A DNA stretch of 64,000 bases, from contig NZ_PDNZ01000006.1 in the NCBI RefSeq assembly GCF_003182595.1, positions 1 to 64,000 of the forward strand, given 5' to 3'. A program made the position numbers and the translations under genes. The notes under the pieces are model-generated. The model saw nothing but the letters and a program-made list of their open reading frames with translations, did not search any database and was not told where the DNA came from. Positions 18,293-28,811 of this stretch are shown here, piece after piece (position 1 is the first letter of the stretch; every line of letters begins with the position of its first letter). Source of the stretch: Prosthecochloris marina. Lineage in GTDB: Bacteria > Bacteroidota > Chlorobiia > Chlorobiales > Chlorobiaceae.

Positions 18293-19237
18293 ATGACAAA
18301 AGACCCTGAACAGCAATCATCGCGGTTTTCGGCTGTCTCCCTCGGACGCGGTCTCGACCTGCGCTCCCCGGTTCTTCTCGCATCGGGAACGGTCTCGTAT
18401 GGAGAAGAACTCAACAAGATTACGAACTTGGGTAAAATAGGAGGCATTGTCACCAAAGCCATATCACCCGAGCCTCGTCAAGGAAACCCACCACAGCGCA
18501 TTGCCGAAACCCCCTGTGGTATGATAAATGCCATCGGTCTTGCAAATGTAGGCCTGAAGAGATTCATAGCGGAAAAAATCCCTTTTCTACAGCAGCTTGA
18601 TACCTCGGTTATCGTTAATATCGCAGGAAAATCCATCGATGATTACTGTACGGTCATCGAACACCTTGAAGACTGCGAAGACATCAACGCTTACGAAATA
18701 AACCTTTCCTGTCCCAATGTCAAGGGAGAGTGCATGATCATGGGTGTCAGCCGCGAAGCAACGTTCGAAATCATCTCGAAACTGCGTTCGATTACGAGCC
18801 GGCACCTCATGGTAAAGCTTACCCCCAACGTTACCTCCATCAGCTCCATCGCATTGGCTGCAGAAGAAGCAGGTGCCGACTCGGTATCGCTGATCAACAC
18901 GTTGGTAGGTATGGCTGTTGATTATAAAAAAAGAAAACCCCTTTTGACCAACGTTACAGGAGGGCTTTCAGGCCCCGCCATAAAGCCTGTAGCTTTGGCC
19001 AAAGTCTGGGAAGTTTACAACGCTGTCAAGATACCGATAGTCGGCATGGGCGGAATAGCCTCGTTTAAAGATGCCATGGAATTCCTGCTCACCGGAGCCA
19101 AGGCGATTCAGATCGGCACCATGAATTTTGTCGATCCCGATATCGGCGAAACCGTTGCCGATAACCTCGAAGAGTTCTTTGCTGCTCCTGAAAACCCGAC
19201 TATCGAGGAGTATACGGGTAGTTTGATGGTAGGATAA
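18293..19237 (+). CDS. pyrD: Dihydroorotate dehydrogenase, class 1B catalytic subunit
   Basis: 314 aa. Blocks in order: SPVLLASGTVSYGEE (FMN site), NAIGLANVGLKRF, YEINLSCPNVKGE with the class 1 catalytic Cys, LMVKLTPNVT, LTNVTGGLSGPAIKPVAL, VGMGGIASFKDAMEFLLTGA (phosphate-binding loop). It oxidises dihydroorotate to orotate in pyrimidine synthesis. The 1B type pairs with an iron-sulfur/FAD subunit PyrK, which is not adjacent here. It follows glgP on the same strand and ends at a hairpin. Confidence 0.94.
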   Translation: MTKDPEQQSSRFSAVSLGRGLDLRSPVLLASGTVSYGEELNKITNLGKIGGIVTKAISPEPRQGNPPQRIAETPCGMINAIGLANVGLKRFIAEKIPFLQQLDTSVIVNIAGKSIDDYCTVIEHLEDCEDINAYEINLSCPNVKGECMIMGVSREATFEIISKLRSITSRHLMVKLTPNVTSISSIALAAEEAGADSVSLINTLVGMAVDYKKRKPLLTNVTGGLSGPAIKPVALAKVWEVYNAVKIPIVGMGGIASFKDAMEFLLTGAKAIQIGTMNFVDPDIGETVADNLEEFFAAPENPTIEEYTGSLMVG

Positions 19238-19242
19238 AAAAC

Positions 19243-19258
19243 AGAGGCCTCAGCCTCT
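19243..19258 (-). terminator. Bidirectional terminator between pyrD and the hypothetical gene at 19385
   Basis: A perfect stem AGAGGC-CTCA-GCCTCT lies just after the pyrD stop. On the minus strand it is followed by GTTTTTTATCC, giving a good T tract for transcripts from 19714. On the plus strand the tail is weak (ATAATT). Confidence 0.6.
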
Positions 19259-19331
19259 ATAATTGACCCCTGCATAATATAATTACATGGAACAGGCCGA
19301 CAGAGACGGTGAATTCAGCGCGGTATACATT

Positions 19332-19373
19332 GGAGATGTTGGGCGATGAAAAAAACCTCCACCCAACATCTCC
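19332..19373. repeat. Inverted repeat after the hypothetical gene
   Basis: A perfect 12-bp stem (GGAGATGTTGGG / CCCAACATCTCC) with an 18-base loop lies 11 bases beyond the stop codon of 19385-19714. There is no T tract on either side, so it may be a 3' stabilising hairpin or assist the terminator at 19243. Confidence 0.6.
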
Positions 19374-19384
19374 GGTTATGTCAT

Positions 19385-19714
19385 TTACTTCCCGCCTTGA
19401 GAGTCCAGCTTACCGCCGACACGTTCTGCACCAAAAGCAGTCGGCACACCTGACTGCAACATGTAGAAACAGCCATTCGATCCGCTGAAAGAACTCGAAA
19501 TACCAGTAATCGATTTGCTCGCAAGGTTACCGGCATATGTTGTCTCACTGTTGTTGAAAGTAAACATGAACATCCCGGCAATTTGCACCCACGGACCATT
19601 GTAGCCCTCACCATTGGTCCATGTTCCATCAGAGTTGACGGTCATCGAAGTCTTACTGTAAGAGCCATCGCAGCCCCAATCGTAAAACAATGTCCAGTCT
19701 CCAGTGACAGCCAT
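19385..19714 (-). CDS. Hypothetical beta-rich small protein
   Basis: 109 aa, no signal peptide, not recognised. The sequence alternates short beta-like segments with Gly/Ser/Asn turns: GDWTLFYDWGCDGSYSKTSM, NSDGTWTNGEG, GMFMFTFNNSETTYAGNL, SGSNGCFYMLQSG. This suggests a small beta barrel or sandwich. Two cysteines (WGCDG, NGCFY) sit at opposite ends and could pair. Aromatic residues are frequent. It has a strong Shine-Dalgarno (GAGGAG), a 3' hairpin and a terminator, so it looks like a well-expressed single gene. A calycin-like or ligand-binding fold is possible but unproven. Confidence 0.75.
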   Translation of the reverse strand: MAVTGDWTLFYDWGCDGSYSKTSMTVNSDGTWTNGEGYNGPWVQIAGMFMFTFNNSETTYAGNLASKSITGISSSFSGSNGCFYMLQSGVPTAFGAERVGGKLDSQGGK

Positions 19715-19726
19715 AATTTTATCTCC

Positions 19727-19792
19727 TCATAAAAAAATGGTTAACGAAACTATGCAATCAGACAAAACACATAACTGCCGAACCTCATGCAT
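19727..19792 (-). CDS. Possible 21-codon upstream ORF with strong Shine-Dalgarno
   Basis: On the minus strand AAGGAGGTGATGCATG starts two overlapping short frames. One gives 21 codons (MHEVRQLCVLSDCIVSLTIFL) and ends in TGA 12 bases before the ATG at 19714, inside its ribosome-binding site. The other, from 19788, gives 12 codons. This could be a leader peptide coupled to the hypothetical gene, or simply a duplicated ribosome-binding region. Confidence 0.3.
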   Translation of the reverse strand: MHEVRQLCVLSDCIVSLTIFL

Positions 19793-20225
19793 CACCTCCT
19801 TGCAAATTGTAGCTTCATCGAGGAATTTCCTTCCATTGGCCGGTAATCGACATTGATCGGATTAATCCGCACAGACAGTGAATTTTGGGCAACCTATATG
19901 CAGTCATTCTCTTTACATCGAGCAACGACAGCACTTGTCACTGTTTATTCAAAAACAACAGGAACTGCAATGGGGTAATGCTGAAAAAGGAAAGAAATGT
20001 TGCATATAAAATATGGAAATTCTGACGATCGGGAAAGGAAAAAAACTGAGTATATCCCACATCAAGAGTCCTGAGTTTCGCGAATAACGAGCATTCACTT
20101 CTACAAAGCAGAGTATTGCTGACACCCAGTTTTATAGTTTTTACTTTTAACTTTTGAGTTTTGACTTTTGAACTTATCTTGGCTGACACCATTTCTTTGA
20201 TTGATCACAACAAACTGCTACAACG
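19793..20225. other. Gene-free stretch with heptamer array
   Basis: No protein or RNA gene was recognised. It should contain the promoter of the minus-strand gene at 19714. At 20131-20172 it holds a T-rich 7-nt tandem array with units GTTTTTA, CTTTTAA, CTTTTGA, GTTTTGA, CTTTTGA. The array ends about 55 bases before the yqeY start. Confidence 0.5.
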
Positions 20226-20681
20226 ATGAGTTTAAAAGAGCGTATCGACCAGGACCTCAAAGAAGCCATGAAAAGCGGCGATAAAAACAGGATAAATACC
20301 GTTAGGGCAATCAGAGCGGCATTTCTCGAGAAGGAAGTTTCGTTGCGAGTTGGCGGTAAGGCTGAGCTGAACGAAGAACAGGAACTTGAAGTTGTCATGA
20401 GTCTTGCCAAAAAACGTAAAGACTCCATTCAACAGTATAAAGATGCCGGGAGAATGGACCTCGTAGAAACCGAGCAAGCAGAGCTTTCGGTGATTGAAAC
20501 CTATCTTCCTGCCCAGATGGCAGATGAAGAAATCGAAGCTACTGTAAAGGATATCATTGCCGGGGTGGGTGCAACATCCATGAAAGATATGGGAAAGGTC
20601 ATGGGCGCCGCCATGAAACAGCTCAAAGGCAAGGCCGATGGCGGAAAAGTTCAGGAAATCGTCAAATCTGCCTTATCGTAA
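20226..20681 (+). CDS. yqeY: GatB/YqeY domain-containing protein
   Basis: 151 aa, full length for YqeY. Features: MSLKERIDQDLKEAMKSGDK at the N terminus, RVGGKAELNEEQELEVVMSLAKKRKDSI, and YLPAQMADEEIEATVKDII with the C-terminal GATSMKDMGKVMGAAMKQLKGKADGGKVQEIVK. The C-terminal helical domain is homologous to the tail of the GatB amidotransferase subunit and binds RNA in GatB. The role of the free protein is not established, but tRNA-dependent amidation is suspected. serS follows on the same strand. Confidence 0.92.
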   Translation: MSLKERIDQDLKEAMKSGDKNRINTVRAIRAAFLEKEVSLRVGGKAELNEEQELEVVMSLAKKRKDSIQQYKDAGRMDLVETEQAELSVIETYLPAQMADEEIEATVKDIIAGVGATSMKDMGKVMGAAMKQLKGKADGGKVQEIVKSALS

Positions 20682-20704
20682 TATCGCCAACCCCCTTTGT
20701 AAAG

Positions 20705-20760
20705 CCCAATCACCGTGATTGACATTATTGTAATCGGTAAAGAATGAACGGTGATTAGGG
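20705..20760. repeat. Imperfect inverted repeat upstream of serS
   Basis: CCCAATCACCG (20705-20715) pairs with CGGTGATTAGGG (20749-20760), one base bulged. It contains the palindrome ATCACCGTGAT (20709-20719), which also occurs upstream of the GH13 gene at 57089-57099 as its complement. It may be an operator or a structured 5' leader of serS, whose ATG is 46 bases away. Confidence 0.4.
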
Positions 20761-20805
20761 TAAATACGCTCATATAACGAAGTACCAAAACAGCGTTCCA
20801 TTAAC

Positions 20806-22089
20806 ATGCTTGACATCAATTATATCCGACAAAACCCGGAAGAAGTCGCTGAAATGCTGAAAAAACGTCAGCAAGCAGAGGACTGTGTCCTGCTCGATGA
20901 ACTGCTTGAATGCGATAAGCAGCGTCGACAGCTCATCCAAAAATCAGATGAGCTCAAAGCGTTGAGAAACAAGGTTTCAAAAGATATCGCCACTATCAAA
21001 AGAACCGGCCAAGGCTCTGCAGAAGACCTCATTCGTGAAATGAAAGAGGTGGCGGATAACATTGCCCGCATGAACGAAACCTTGGGAGAACTTCAGGAAA
21101 AAATGGAAGCGATACTACTTTCACTTCCCAACAAACTCCATATCGAAGTTCCAACCGGCAGCTCATCAGAGGATAATGTCATCTACAAAGAACCGGTAAC
21201 TTTCGACCATGCCCTTGAATTCCCTTTGATGAATCATCTCGACCTCGGAAACAAGTTGGGCATTCTTGATTTTGAACGAGGCGCTAAAATTTCCGGCAGC
21301 GGTTTTCCTGTCTATGCAGGAAAAGGAGCACGCCTCGAACGTGCGCTTTTGAATTTTATGCTTGATTACCACACTGAAAAGCACGGATATACCGAAATCT
21401 TCCCTCCATTTATGGTGAACGAAGACTCGCTTCGAGGTACGGGACAGTGGCCTAAGTTTGCCGATCAGGTATACTACATGAACGAGGATAACCTCTATGC
21501 AATCCCGACTGCAGAAGTCCCGGTTACGAATCTTCACCGCGAAGAAATGCTTCGTGACGAACAGCTTCCCATATCTTATGCTGCTTACTCGGCCTGCTTT
21601 CGTAGGGAAGCCGGAAGCTATGGAAAAGATACACGGGGATTCCTCAGGGTGCACCAGTTCAATAAGGTTGAAATGGTCAAGTTCACACGCCCGGAGGATT
21701 CGTATGAGGCCTTGGAAGAGATCTTACAGAATGCTGAAGCGATTCTCAAGGCACTTAAAATCCCTTATCGCGTATTGCTTCTTTGCAGTGGTGACATCAG
21801 TGCAAGTGCTGCAAAATGTTACGATATCGAAGTCTGGTCACCTGCTGAAAACAAATACCTTGAAGCGTCAAGCTGCTCCAATTTCGAGGATTATCAGGCA
21901 CGGCGGGCCAACATCCGTTTCAAACCTTCAGGTTCATCGAAACCGGTTTTCATCCATACCCTAAACGGTTCCGGACTTGCGACTTCGAGATTGATGGTAT
22001 CATTGCTCGAAAACTACCAGACCCCCGAAGGCACAATTATCGTACCGGAAGTGTTGAGAAAATATACAGGATTCAACCTGATTGATTAG
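20806..22089 (+). CDS. serS: Seryl-tRNA synthetase
   Basis: 427 aa. The N-terminal coiled-coil arm that contacts tRNA-Ser is at about 1-105. The class II catalytic core follows. Motif 2 reads [21 protein letters not shown] (about 265-285) and motif 3 [18 protein letters not shown] (about 388-405). It charges tRNA-Ser and tRNA-Sec with serine. A 10-bp hairpin after the stop probably ends the transcript. Confidence 0.97.
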   Translation: MLDINYIRQNPEEVAEMLKKRQQAEDCVLLDELLECDKQRRQLIQKSDELKALRNKVSKDIATIKRTGQGSAEDLIREMKEVADNIARMNETLGELQEKMEAILLSLPNKLHIEVPTGSSSEDNVIYKEPVTFDHALEFPLMNHLDLGNKLGILDFERGAKISGSGFPVYAGKGARLERALLNFMLDYHTEKHGYTEIFPPFMVNEDSLRGTGQWPKFADQVYYMNEDNLYAIPTAEVPVTNLHREEMLRDEQLPISYAAYSACFRREAGSYGKDTRGFLRVHQFNKVEMVKFTRPEDSYEALEEILQNAEAILKALKIPYRVLLLCSGDISASAAKCYDIEVWSPAENKYLEASSCSNFEDYQARRANIRFKPSGSSKPVFIHTLNGSGLATSRLMVSLLENYQTPEGTIIVPEVLRKYTGFNLID

Positions 22090-22106
22090 GACCCTGCTCT
22101 ACAAAC

Positions 22107-22135
22107 AGCAGAGATGCATTTTGCACATCTCTGCT
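22107..22135 (+). terminator. Hairpin after serS
   Basis: The perfect stem AGCAGAGATG / CATCTCTGCT with a 9-base loop starts 17 bases after the serS stop. No T tract follows, so this could be a Rho-assisted end or an RNA-stabilising hairpin. Confidence 0.5.
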
Positions 22136-22269
22136 TACTGTAGGGAGTAGATGGAATAAAGCTCATCATAAAAATCTCGAGCCTCTGCCATCATTTTATT
22201 TTATCCACAAATAATAGAGATGTATCTTTTTGTTGTTTGGCAAACCGGAAACTTGAAAGGAAAAAAGCC

Positions 22270-23247
22270 GTGCACATCGAACAGATCATCTTGTCCCATT
22301 TGCTGAAACCTGTAAGAGATGTAACCCTGCACGCCAATCGTCTGCTTGACAATTATGATGAAGTCATCTGGTTGATCGGAGACGGCCGAAGTGGCACAAC
22401 GTGGGTTTCCGATCTGCTCAATCACGATAGAAAGTACCGGGAGATGTTCGAGCCGTTTCATCCCCAGCATGTCGATGAAATGAGCTTTTTATCACCGCAT
22501 GAGTATGTCAGACCTGATGATTCACACGATCAGCTTGAGCGCATTGCTGCAGATGTTTTCAGTGGAACATTTACCCATCCTGTGGTTGACTCGGCCAATC
22601 ACTCACACTTTTACGGTGGTTTATTGATCAAGGATATTTTTGCCAACCTCTTTGCTTACTGGGCATCTATTCGTTTCCCGAACCTGAAAATCATTCTGCT
22701 GATCAGAAATCCTTTTTCAGTTGCCCTCTCAAAAAGCAAAAAGAAAGACTGGTTCTGGTTAACTGATCCGATGTTGCTGCTCAACCAGCAGAAACTTTAT
22801 GACGATTACCTGCATCCCTTCGAAGAACTCATCAAAAAAACCAGTGAGAACAACGACTACATCCTATGCCAAATCCTCATCTGGTCAATCATAAACTATG
22901 TGCCGCTTCGACAGTTTGCACCGGACAAGGTTCACATCGCATTTTATGAGGAAGTTTTTGCCGATCCGAACAACCAGCTCTCTTCTGCATTTCGGTTCGT
23001 CAAGAACACTCGCGAAAACTGCCACGTTGAACTTGATGAAGAAACTATCAAACGCCCAAGCAGGGTCGTCAGCAAAGACAGCAGCCTTTTTCAAGACAAA
23101 TCTCCCGTAACCTCCTGGAAAAACGAATTTTCTCTTAAACAAATCGACGCGGGATTAAGCATCCTCGATGAGTTCGGCCTAGCCGAACTTTACGACGAAA
23201 ACTCTATGCCCAACCGGAAAGTGCTGAACACAATCCAAGGTTTATAA
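22270..23247 (+). CDS. Sulfotransferase family protein
   Basis: 325 aa from the GTG at 22270, which has AAAGGAAAAAAGCC before it; a TTG at 22237 is also possible. The PAPS-binding motifs are present: the 5' phosphosulfate loop IGDGRSGTTWVSDLL (about 37-51) and the 3' phosphate motif ILLIRNPFSVALSKSK (about 153-168). It would transfer sulfate from PAPS to a hydroxyl or amino group on a lipid, glycan or small molecule. It stands alone, with no sulfate-activation genes nearby, so the acceptor is unknown. Confidence 0.85.
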   Translation: MHIEQIILSHLLKPVRDVTLHANRLLDNYDEVIWLIGDGRSGTTWVSDLLNHDRKYREMFEPFHPQHVDEMSFLSPHEYVRPDDSHDQLERIAADVFSGTFTHPVVDSANHSHFYGGLLIKDIFANLFAYWASIRFPNLKIILLIRNPFSVALSKSKKKDWFWLTDPMLLLNQQKLYDDYLHPFEELIKKTSENNDYILCQILIWSIINYVPLRQFAPDKVHIAFYEEVFADPNNQLSSAFRFVKNTRENCHVELDEETIKRPSRVVSKDSSLFQDKSPVTSWKNEFSLKQIDAGLSILDEFGLAELYDENSMPNRKVLNTIQGL

Positions 23248-23440
23248 CCTCGTCCCTTTTCCCCTAAAGCAAAGCTACATTTCATAGACATAATGCGTCC
23301 TGTTCACTCTGGGATACAGGAAATGTGGAAATTATTTACAACGTCCCCTAAAAAATGAAACTTTTTTGCATCCTCGTGCATAGTAACAATCAAACGGCAT
23401 TGTAATTCGACGAAAAACCATTGAAAGGAGGAGAAAGCAT

Positions 23441-23926
23441 ATGAGCGCAACAATGAAATCATGGGCTACACCGCTGGCTGCCGGAACGTTCATCATCCTT
23501 GCCGTTACAGGGATTCTGATGTTTTTTAAAGTCGACGCTGGATATATCAAACCTGTCCATGAGTGGCTGAGTTGGGCGATGGTGATCGGGGTGTTGTTTC
23601 ATACCTTTGCGAACTGGAAACCTTTCATCGCATACTTTTCACGCCGGCTGCCTCTCTCCATCATCGGTGCAGGTGTGATCATCACCATGCTTTCAATTGT
23701 TGTACCCTCTTCCGAGAAAGGCAATCCCAAAAAGAACATGTTCAGAGCGCTCGAGTCGGCAAAAATTGAAATGCTCGCCGATATGACCGGTCAAAGCAGT
23801 GATGCTCTTATCGGTAAACTTGAGGGTAAGGGAATTTCAAACGCCGAAACATCCATGACCATCGAGGAGATTGCAAGTATGAACGGAAAAAAAGAAATGG
23901 ATATTCTCTGGACGATTTTTGAATAA
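23441..23926 (+). CDS. DUF4405 membrane protein
   Basis: 161 aa. Three membrane segments: PLAAGTFIILAVTGILMFFK, WLSWAMVIGVLFHTFANW and LSIIGAGVIITMLSIVVPS. VHEWLSW and VLFHTFANWKPF place histidines near the membrane, as in cytochrome b561-like haem proteins related to DUF4405. A soluble C-terminal tail (about 95-161) ends in a helix-turn repeat-like region (MTIEEIASMNGKKEMDILWTIFE). A very strong ribosome-binding site (AAAGGAGG) precedes it. Function is unknown; a haem-dependent electron carrier is one possibility. Confidence 0.8.
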   Translation: MSATMKSWATPLAAGTFIILAVTGILMFFKVDAGYIKPVHEWLSWAMVIGVLFHTFANWKPFIAYFSRRLPLSIIGAGVIITMLSIVVPSSEKGNPKKNMFRALESAKIEMLADMTGQSSDALIGKLEGKGISNAETSMTIEEIASMNGKKEMDILWTIFE

Positions 23927-23966
23927 GAACTGTAGCTATGATGACGGCGTGAAGGATGGATAACGT

Positions 23967-23999
23967 GCGTGATGGAGCAAAGGGGTACCTCCATCACGC
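23967..23999. terminator. Hairpin between two convergent genes
   Basis: A perfect 11-bp stem (GCGTGATGGAG / CTCCATCACGC) with an 11-base loop lies between the DUF4405 gene and the convergent DUF2934 gene. No clear T tract follows on either strand, so terminator function is only likely from position. Confidence 0.45.
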
Positions 24000-24028
24000 C
24001 CGAAAAAAAACAATACGGCTCAAATGTT

Positions 24029-24205
24029 TTACTGTTGAACAGACTCAGTTGACTTGGCGAACGCTGACTCCGCTTCAAGCCAGTCCTCGACATCCGATCC
24101 GTGCTTTTCGCCCTTTGCCTGCCACAGGTAGTAGGCTGCAAGCCTTATCTGCGCTTCACACTGTTCCTGTGTCATGACTTGCTTTTCATTCGTTTCGTTT
24201 GACAT
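24029..24205 (-). CDS. DUF2934 family small protein
   Basis: 58 aa, read directly from the minus strand. After a polar start (MSNETNEKQVMTQEQCEAQ), the core IRLAAYYLWQAKGEKHGSDV plus EDWLEAE is the DUF2934 signature: I..RAY.LWE..G...G...DWL.AE. Members are soluble helical proteins of 50-100 aa, often present in several copies in bacteria from polluted or anaerobic habitats; the function is unknown. A promoter-like TTGACA-N17-TAATTT lies about 85 bases upstream. The gene is convergent with the DUF4405 gene. Confidence 0.8.
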   Translation of the reverse strand: MSNETNEKQVMTQEQCEAQIRLAAYYLWQAKGEKHGSDVEDWLEAESAFAKSTESVQQ

Positions 24206-24291
24206 CGCTGTTGTATTCTTAGGTTAAACCATCCGCTACTACTTTGCTTTTTCACATCTTTTCGAACGTGTACTTCAGCGTCAGCAAAGTC

Positions 24292-24353
24292 AAATTACTC
24301 CGGCCCTCTTATTCTGTCAAGAATCACCTTGTTACATTCATGTAAATTGTAAC
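24292..24353 (-). promoter_or_regulatory. Promoter and palindromic site upstream of the DUF2934 gene
   Basis: Minus strand: TTGACA (24320-24315), a 17-base spacer and TAATTT (24297-24292). Eleven bases upstream of the -35 lies GTTACA...TGTAAC (24331-24353), containing the palindrome TTACAT-TC-ATGTAA, a suitable activator or repressor site. The remainder of 24354-24520 shows no gene that I recognise. Confidence 0.45.
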
Positions 24354-24520
24354 TTCTTTCAACCTCTCCGACTCAACGGTTTTTCAGAAAAACACTTTTT
24401 GACTTCAAGATCAAGAAGCGACCTAACACCGAAGGATTGCTCCGAAACCTCAGGCTAGGCATCGCGGAAGCCCAGGCGTAACGCAGTTATTCTCAAAAAA
24501 GGGAATTACAAAGATGCCCT

Positions 24521-25594
24521 CTAGGCTGCCGAGCTATCCTTTGCCGTTATCTTGTCCCGAAAAGCTTTCACCAGACGGCTGACTTTGTCAACTTCGATGA
24601 GAAACGCATCGTGCCCGTATGATTCATGGAGATACTCGATACGGCTTTCGGGAATATGCTCTACAAGCTCTTCCTGCTCCTCTTTAGGGTAAAGAATATC
24701 CGAGGTAATCGAAAGCACCTCGACAGGCATGGCAAGAGACTCGAGCACCCTTTTGTATTCCCCTCTCCCGCGAGACACGTCATGAGTATCCATTGCCCTG
24801 GTAAGGGTTATATAGGTATTTGCATCGAAACGGTTGACGAGCTTCTCACCCTGATAGCGAAGATAGCTTTCAGCCTGATAGGTCGTTTCGTCCTTTTTAT
24901 CTCTCCCGAAACGTTCCTGGAAATTGTCGAAGCTCCGGTAGGAACACATCGCCATCATACGGGCGGCCGCCAATCCCTTTGCCGGCGGAGCATTCGGTTC
25001 ATACCATCCGTCTATCCAGTCCCGGTCCGCACTGATTGCCTGACGCTGGGCTTCACTCTGGGCGATACACCATGCGGAATGCCGCCCGGACACGCCCATC
25101 GGCATCAGTGCGCGTACCATTTCAGGGAACATGAATCCCCATTCGAGAACCTGCATTCCACCAAGCGATGCTCCGACAACCAGTTTCACCTGCCGGATGC
25201 CCAGTTCATCGAGCAACAACCGCTGCAGCCTCACCATGTCGCGGATAGTCACCGCAGGAAAATCAGGCCCGTAACGTCTGCCGGTCAGAGGATTGTGGGA
25301 AAGCGGTCCGGTCGTACCGTAACAACTGCCGAGTACATTGCTGCAGATAATGAAATCTTCAGTATCGTCGAAACCCATCGCTTCACCGAACATGCCATCC
25401 CACCAGGTATCTGCATCCGCCGAACCGGTCAGAGCATGACAGATGAGCACAACATTGTTTCGCTCCCGGTTCAGAGAACCCCAGGTACGATAGGCTATAG
25501 TCGTTTCCGGCAGTTCACCCCCGAGTTCGAGGCCGAAAGGTTTGCGACTGACAAAAAATCCTGTCTTTTCAGATATGATATCGATATACTCCAT
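24521..25594 (-). CDS. metX: Homoserine O-acetyltransferase
   Basis: 357 aa alpha/beta hydrolase. Blocks: FGLELGGELPETTIAYRTWG, VLICHALTGSADA, and the nucleophile elbow VVGASLGGMQVLEW (Ser143). The acid ITSDILYP (about 303) and the base ESYGHDAFLIE (about 330) complete the triad. It acetylates L-homoserine for direct sulfhydrylation by MetY, whose gene ends 93 bases upstream. A SAM-I riboswitch before metY probably controls both. Acetyl- rather than succinyl-transfer is inferred from the MetY partner. Confidence 0.95.
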   Translation of the reverse strand: MEYIDIISEKTGFFVSRKPFGLELGGELPETTIAYRTWGSLNRERNNVVLICHALTGSADADTWWDGMFGEAMGFDDTEDFIICSNVLGSCYGTTGPLSHNPLTGRRYGPDFPAVTIRDMVRLQRLLLDELGIRQVKLVVGASLGGMQVLEWGFMFPEMVRALMPMGVSGRHSAWCIAQSEAQRQAISADRDWIDGWYEPNAPPAKGLAAARMMAMCSYRSFDNFQERFGRDKKDETTYQAESYLRYQGEKLVNRFDANTYITLTRAMDTHDVSRGRGEYKRVLESLAMPVEVLSITSDILYPKEEQEELVEHIPESRIEYLHESYGHDAFLIEVDKVSRLVKAFRDKITAKDSSAA

Positions 25595-25687
25595 CCCCGG
25601 TTATTCGTTTTCAAATTGGGAGAATCTTTTCATGTATCCTTTTCAGGACATACAGCTTTTCTTTTTTCAGCTTCCTCGAGCCACTTC

Positions 25688-27190
<1,503 letters not shown>

Positions 27191-27351
27191 TATAAACTCG
27201 TAGAGAAAGAACTACTCTGGTTGGTCTCAATCTACAACAGAGAATATTATTTTACAAACCGCCAGCACCCCGAATAAATTGTTTTATTGTACGTATGCCC
27301 GATATTTCGAGGCAATGCGAAACAACCACCTCATGAACCTGTCACTTTTTC

Positions 27352-28689
27352 ATGAAAGCGAGAGAAATAGCACTCCTGGCATTACAGGAAACAGAAAAAA
27401 ACAACACCAAGTCGGAACAATCACTCCATCGTCTGCTTGATAAACACAACCCCGATAAAAACGACCGGTCTCTTGCCACTGAACTTGTCAACGGCATCCT
27501 GCGTTTCAGGCTGAAACTCGATTTCATGATAGGCCGCTACTACCACCATGATTTCAATAAAGCTGCTCCTGTGCTGCAGAACATTTTGCGCCTCGGCACT
27601 TACCAGTTGCTGTTTCTCGACAAAATACCGGGCTGGGCCGCTGTCGACGAATGTGTCAAACTTGCAAGAAAATACAAAGGCCGGCACATCAGCGGGATAG
27701 TTAACGGAGTGCTCCGTAAAATTGCTTCCGAACCAGCCTCGACCTTCAATGAAACGCTTGAAAAAATGCCGCTTCATAAACGGCTCTCGATTGAACAGTC
27801 ACATCCACAATGGCTTGTCGAACGATGGCTTGATGTATACGGTGAAGAAAAAACAAGATCGATGCTTACCAGCAATAATGCCTCCCCTTTGACGGCATTA
27901 CGCATCAATACCCTGAAAACCTCCCCTGAAACCATGTTTGCCGCCTTGAAAGACGCATCGGTTACGTTCAGCACTTGCATGCAAGAACGGTTCATCCTCA
28001 CAAGAGACTTCGATGCCTGTAAACCATTCATCCATCTTGGACTGCTGACCGTGCAGAACCCGACACAGGCAATCCCCTGCCTGCTGCTGAACCCTTTGCC
28101 TGGCGATACCGTGCTGGATATGTGTGCCGCTCCGGGAGGAAAAACCACGTTCCTCGCTGAAATGATGCAGAACAAAGGCTCCTTGATCGCAGTAGACCGC
28201 TACCCCAACAAGTGCAAAAAAATCATACAGCGAGCCAACGAACTCGATATAAAGATCATACAAACGGTTGTAGCGGATGCAAGGACAATTCAACCGGAGA
28301 AACCTCCGAATGCAGTTCTCCTCGATGCTCCATGTACGGGAACCGGTGTTCTGGGAAGAAAAACAGAACTTCGCTGGAGAACTTCACCCGAAAAGCTCAA
28401 GGAGCTGACTCTCCTCCAGTCAGAGCTGCTGGATCACGCTGCCGGTCTGCTGGATTCCGGAGGAATCCTGGTGTATGCCACGTGTTCTGTGGAACCTGAG
28501 GAAAACGCTCTTCAGATAGAACGTTTTCTGAAACGCCACCCTGATTTTACAAGAGAACCGGCTCCTGTATCGCTCTCCTTGACGGATGTCAACGAGATAA
28601 ACTCGAGCACCGGCTCCTGCCTCACTCTACCGGGCGAGTATGAAGGCTTCGACGGCGGCTTTGCACAACGTTTGAGAAAGAAACGCTGA
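27352..28689 (+). CDS. rsmB: 16S rRNA (cytosine(967)-C(5))-methyltransferase
   Basis: 445 aa, the RsmB/Sun layout. An N-terminal NusB-like RNA-binding domain (about 1-135) includes EIALLALQETEKN, LVNGILRFR and YKGRHISGIVNGVLRK. The SAM-binding methyltransferase domain (about 225-445) follows, with MCAAPGGKTTFLAEMM. The two catalytic cysteines lie in DAPCTGTGVLGRK and YATCSVEPEEN. The last motif is GFDGGFAQRLRKKR. It methylates C967 of 16S rRNA. It is divergent from metY. Confidence 0.95.
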   Translation: MKAREIALLALQETEKNNTKSEQSLHRLLDKHNPDKNDRSLATELVNGILRFRLKLDFMIGRYYHHDFNKAAPVLQNILRLGTYQLLFLDKIPGWAAVDECVKLARKYKGRHISGIVNGVLRKIASEPASTFNETLEKMPLHKRLSIEQSHPQWLVERWLDVYGEEKTRSMLTSNNASPLTALRINTLKTSPETMFAALKDASVTFSTCMQERFILTRDFDACKPFIHLGLLTVQNPTQAIPCLLLNPLPGDTVLDMCAAPGGKTTFLAEMMQNKGSLIAVDRYPNKCKKIIQRANELDIKIIQTVVADARTIQPEKPPNAVLLDAPCTGTGVLGRKTELRWRTSPEKLKELTLLQSELLDHAAGLLDSGGILVYATCSVEPEENALQIERFLKRHPDFTREPAPVSLSLTDVNEINSSTGSCLTLPGEYEGFDGGFAQRLRKKR

Positions 28690-28774
28690 AGCGTTGATGT
28701 GTTGAGTCAGAAATGTCGAGGGGCGAAATATCTTTTGCCTTTATGAGTACATAGAGCCAACACAAAACATGGTA

Positions 28775-28805
28775 CGCTTTTTTGACTTTTTGAATTTTGA
28801 CTTTA
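28775..28805. repeat. T-rich heptamer-like array upstream of xerD
   Basis: Units such as CTTTTTTGA, CTTTTTGA, ATTTTGA and CTTTA follow one another. They are of the same family as 20131-20172 and, on the opposite strand, 40448-40480. The array ends seven bases before the xerD ATG. Confidence 0.5.
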
Positions 28806-28811
28806 CCCGTA

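Noticed and set aside
24354..24520. Possible structured RNA or tRNA in the gap before metX
   Set aside because: There are short GC-rich pairings around 24460-24482, but no tRNA arms, T-loop or known RNA motif.
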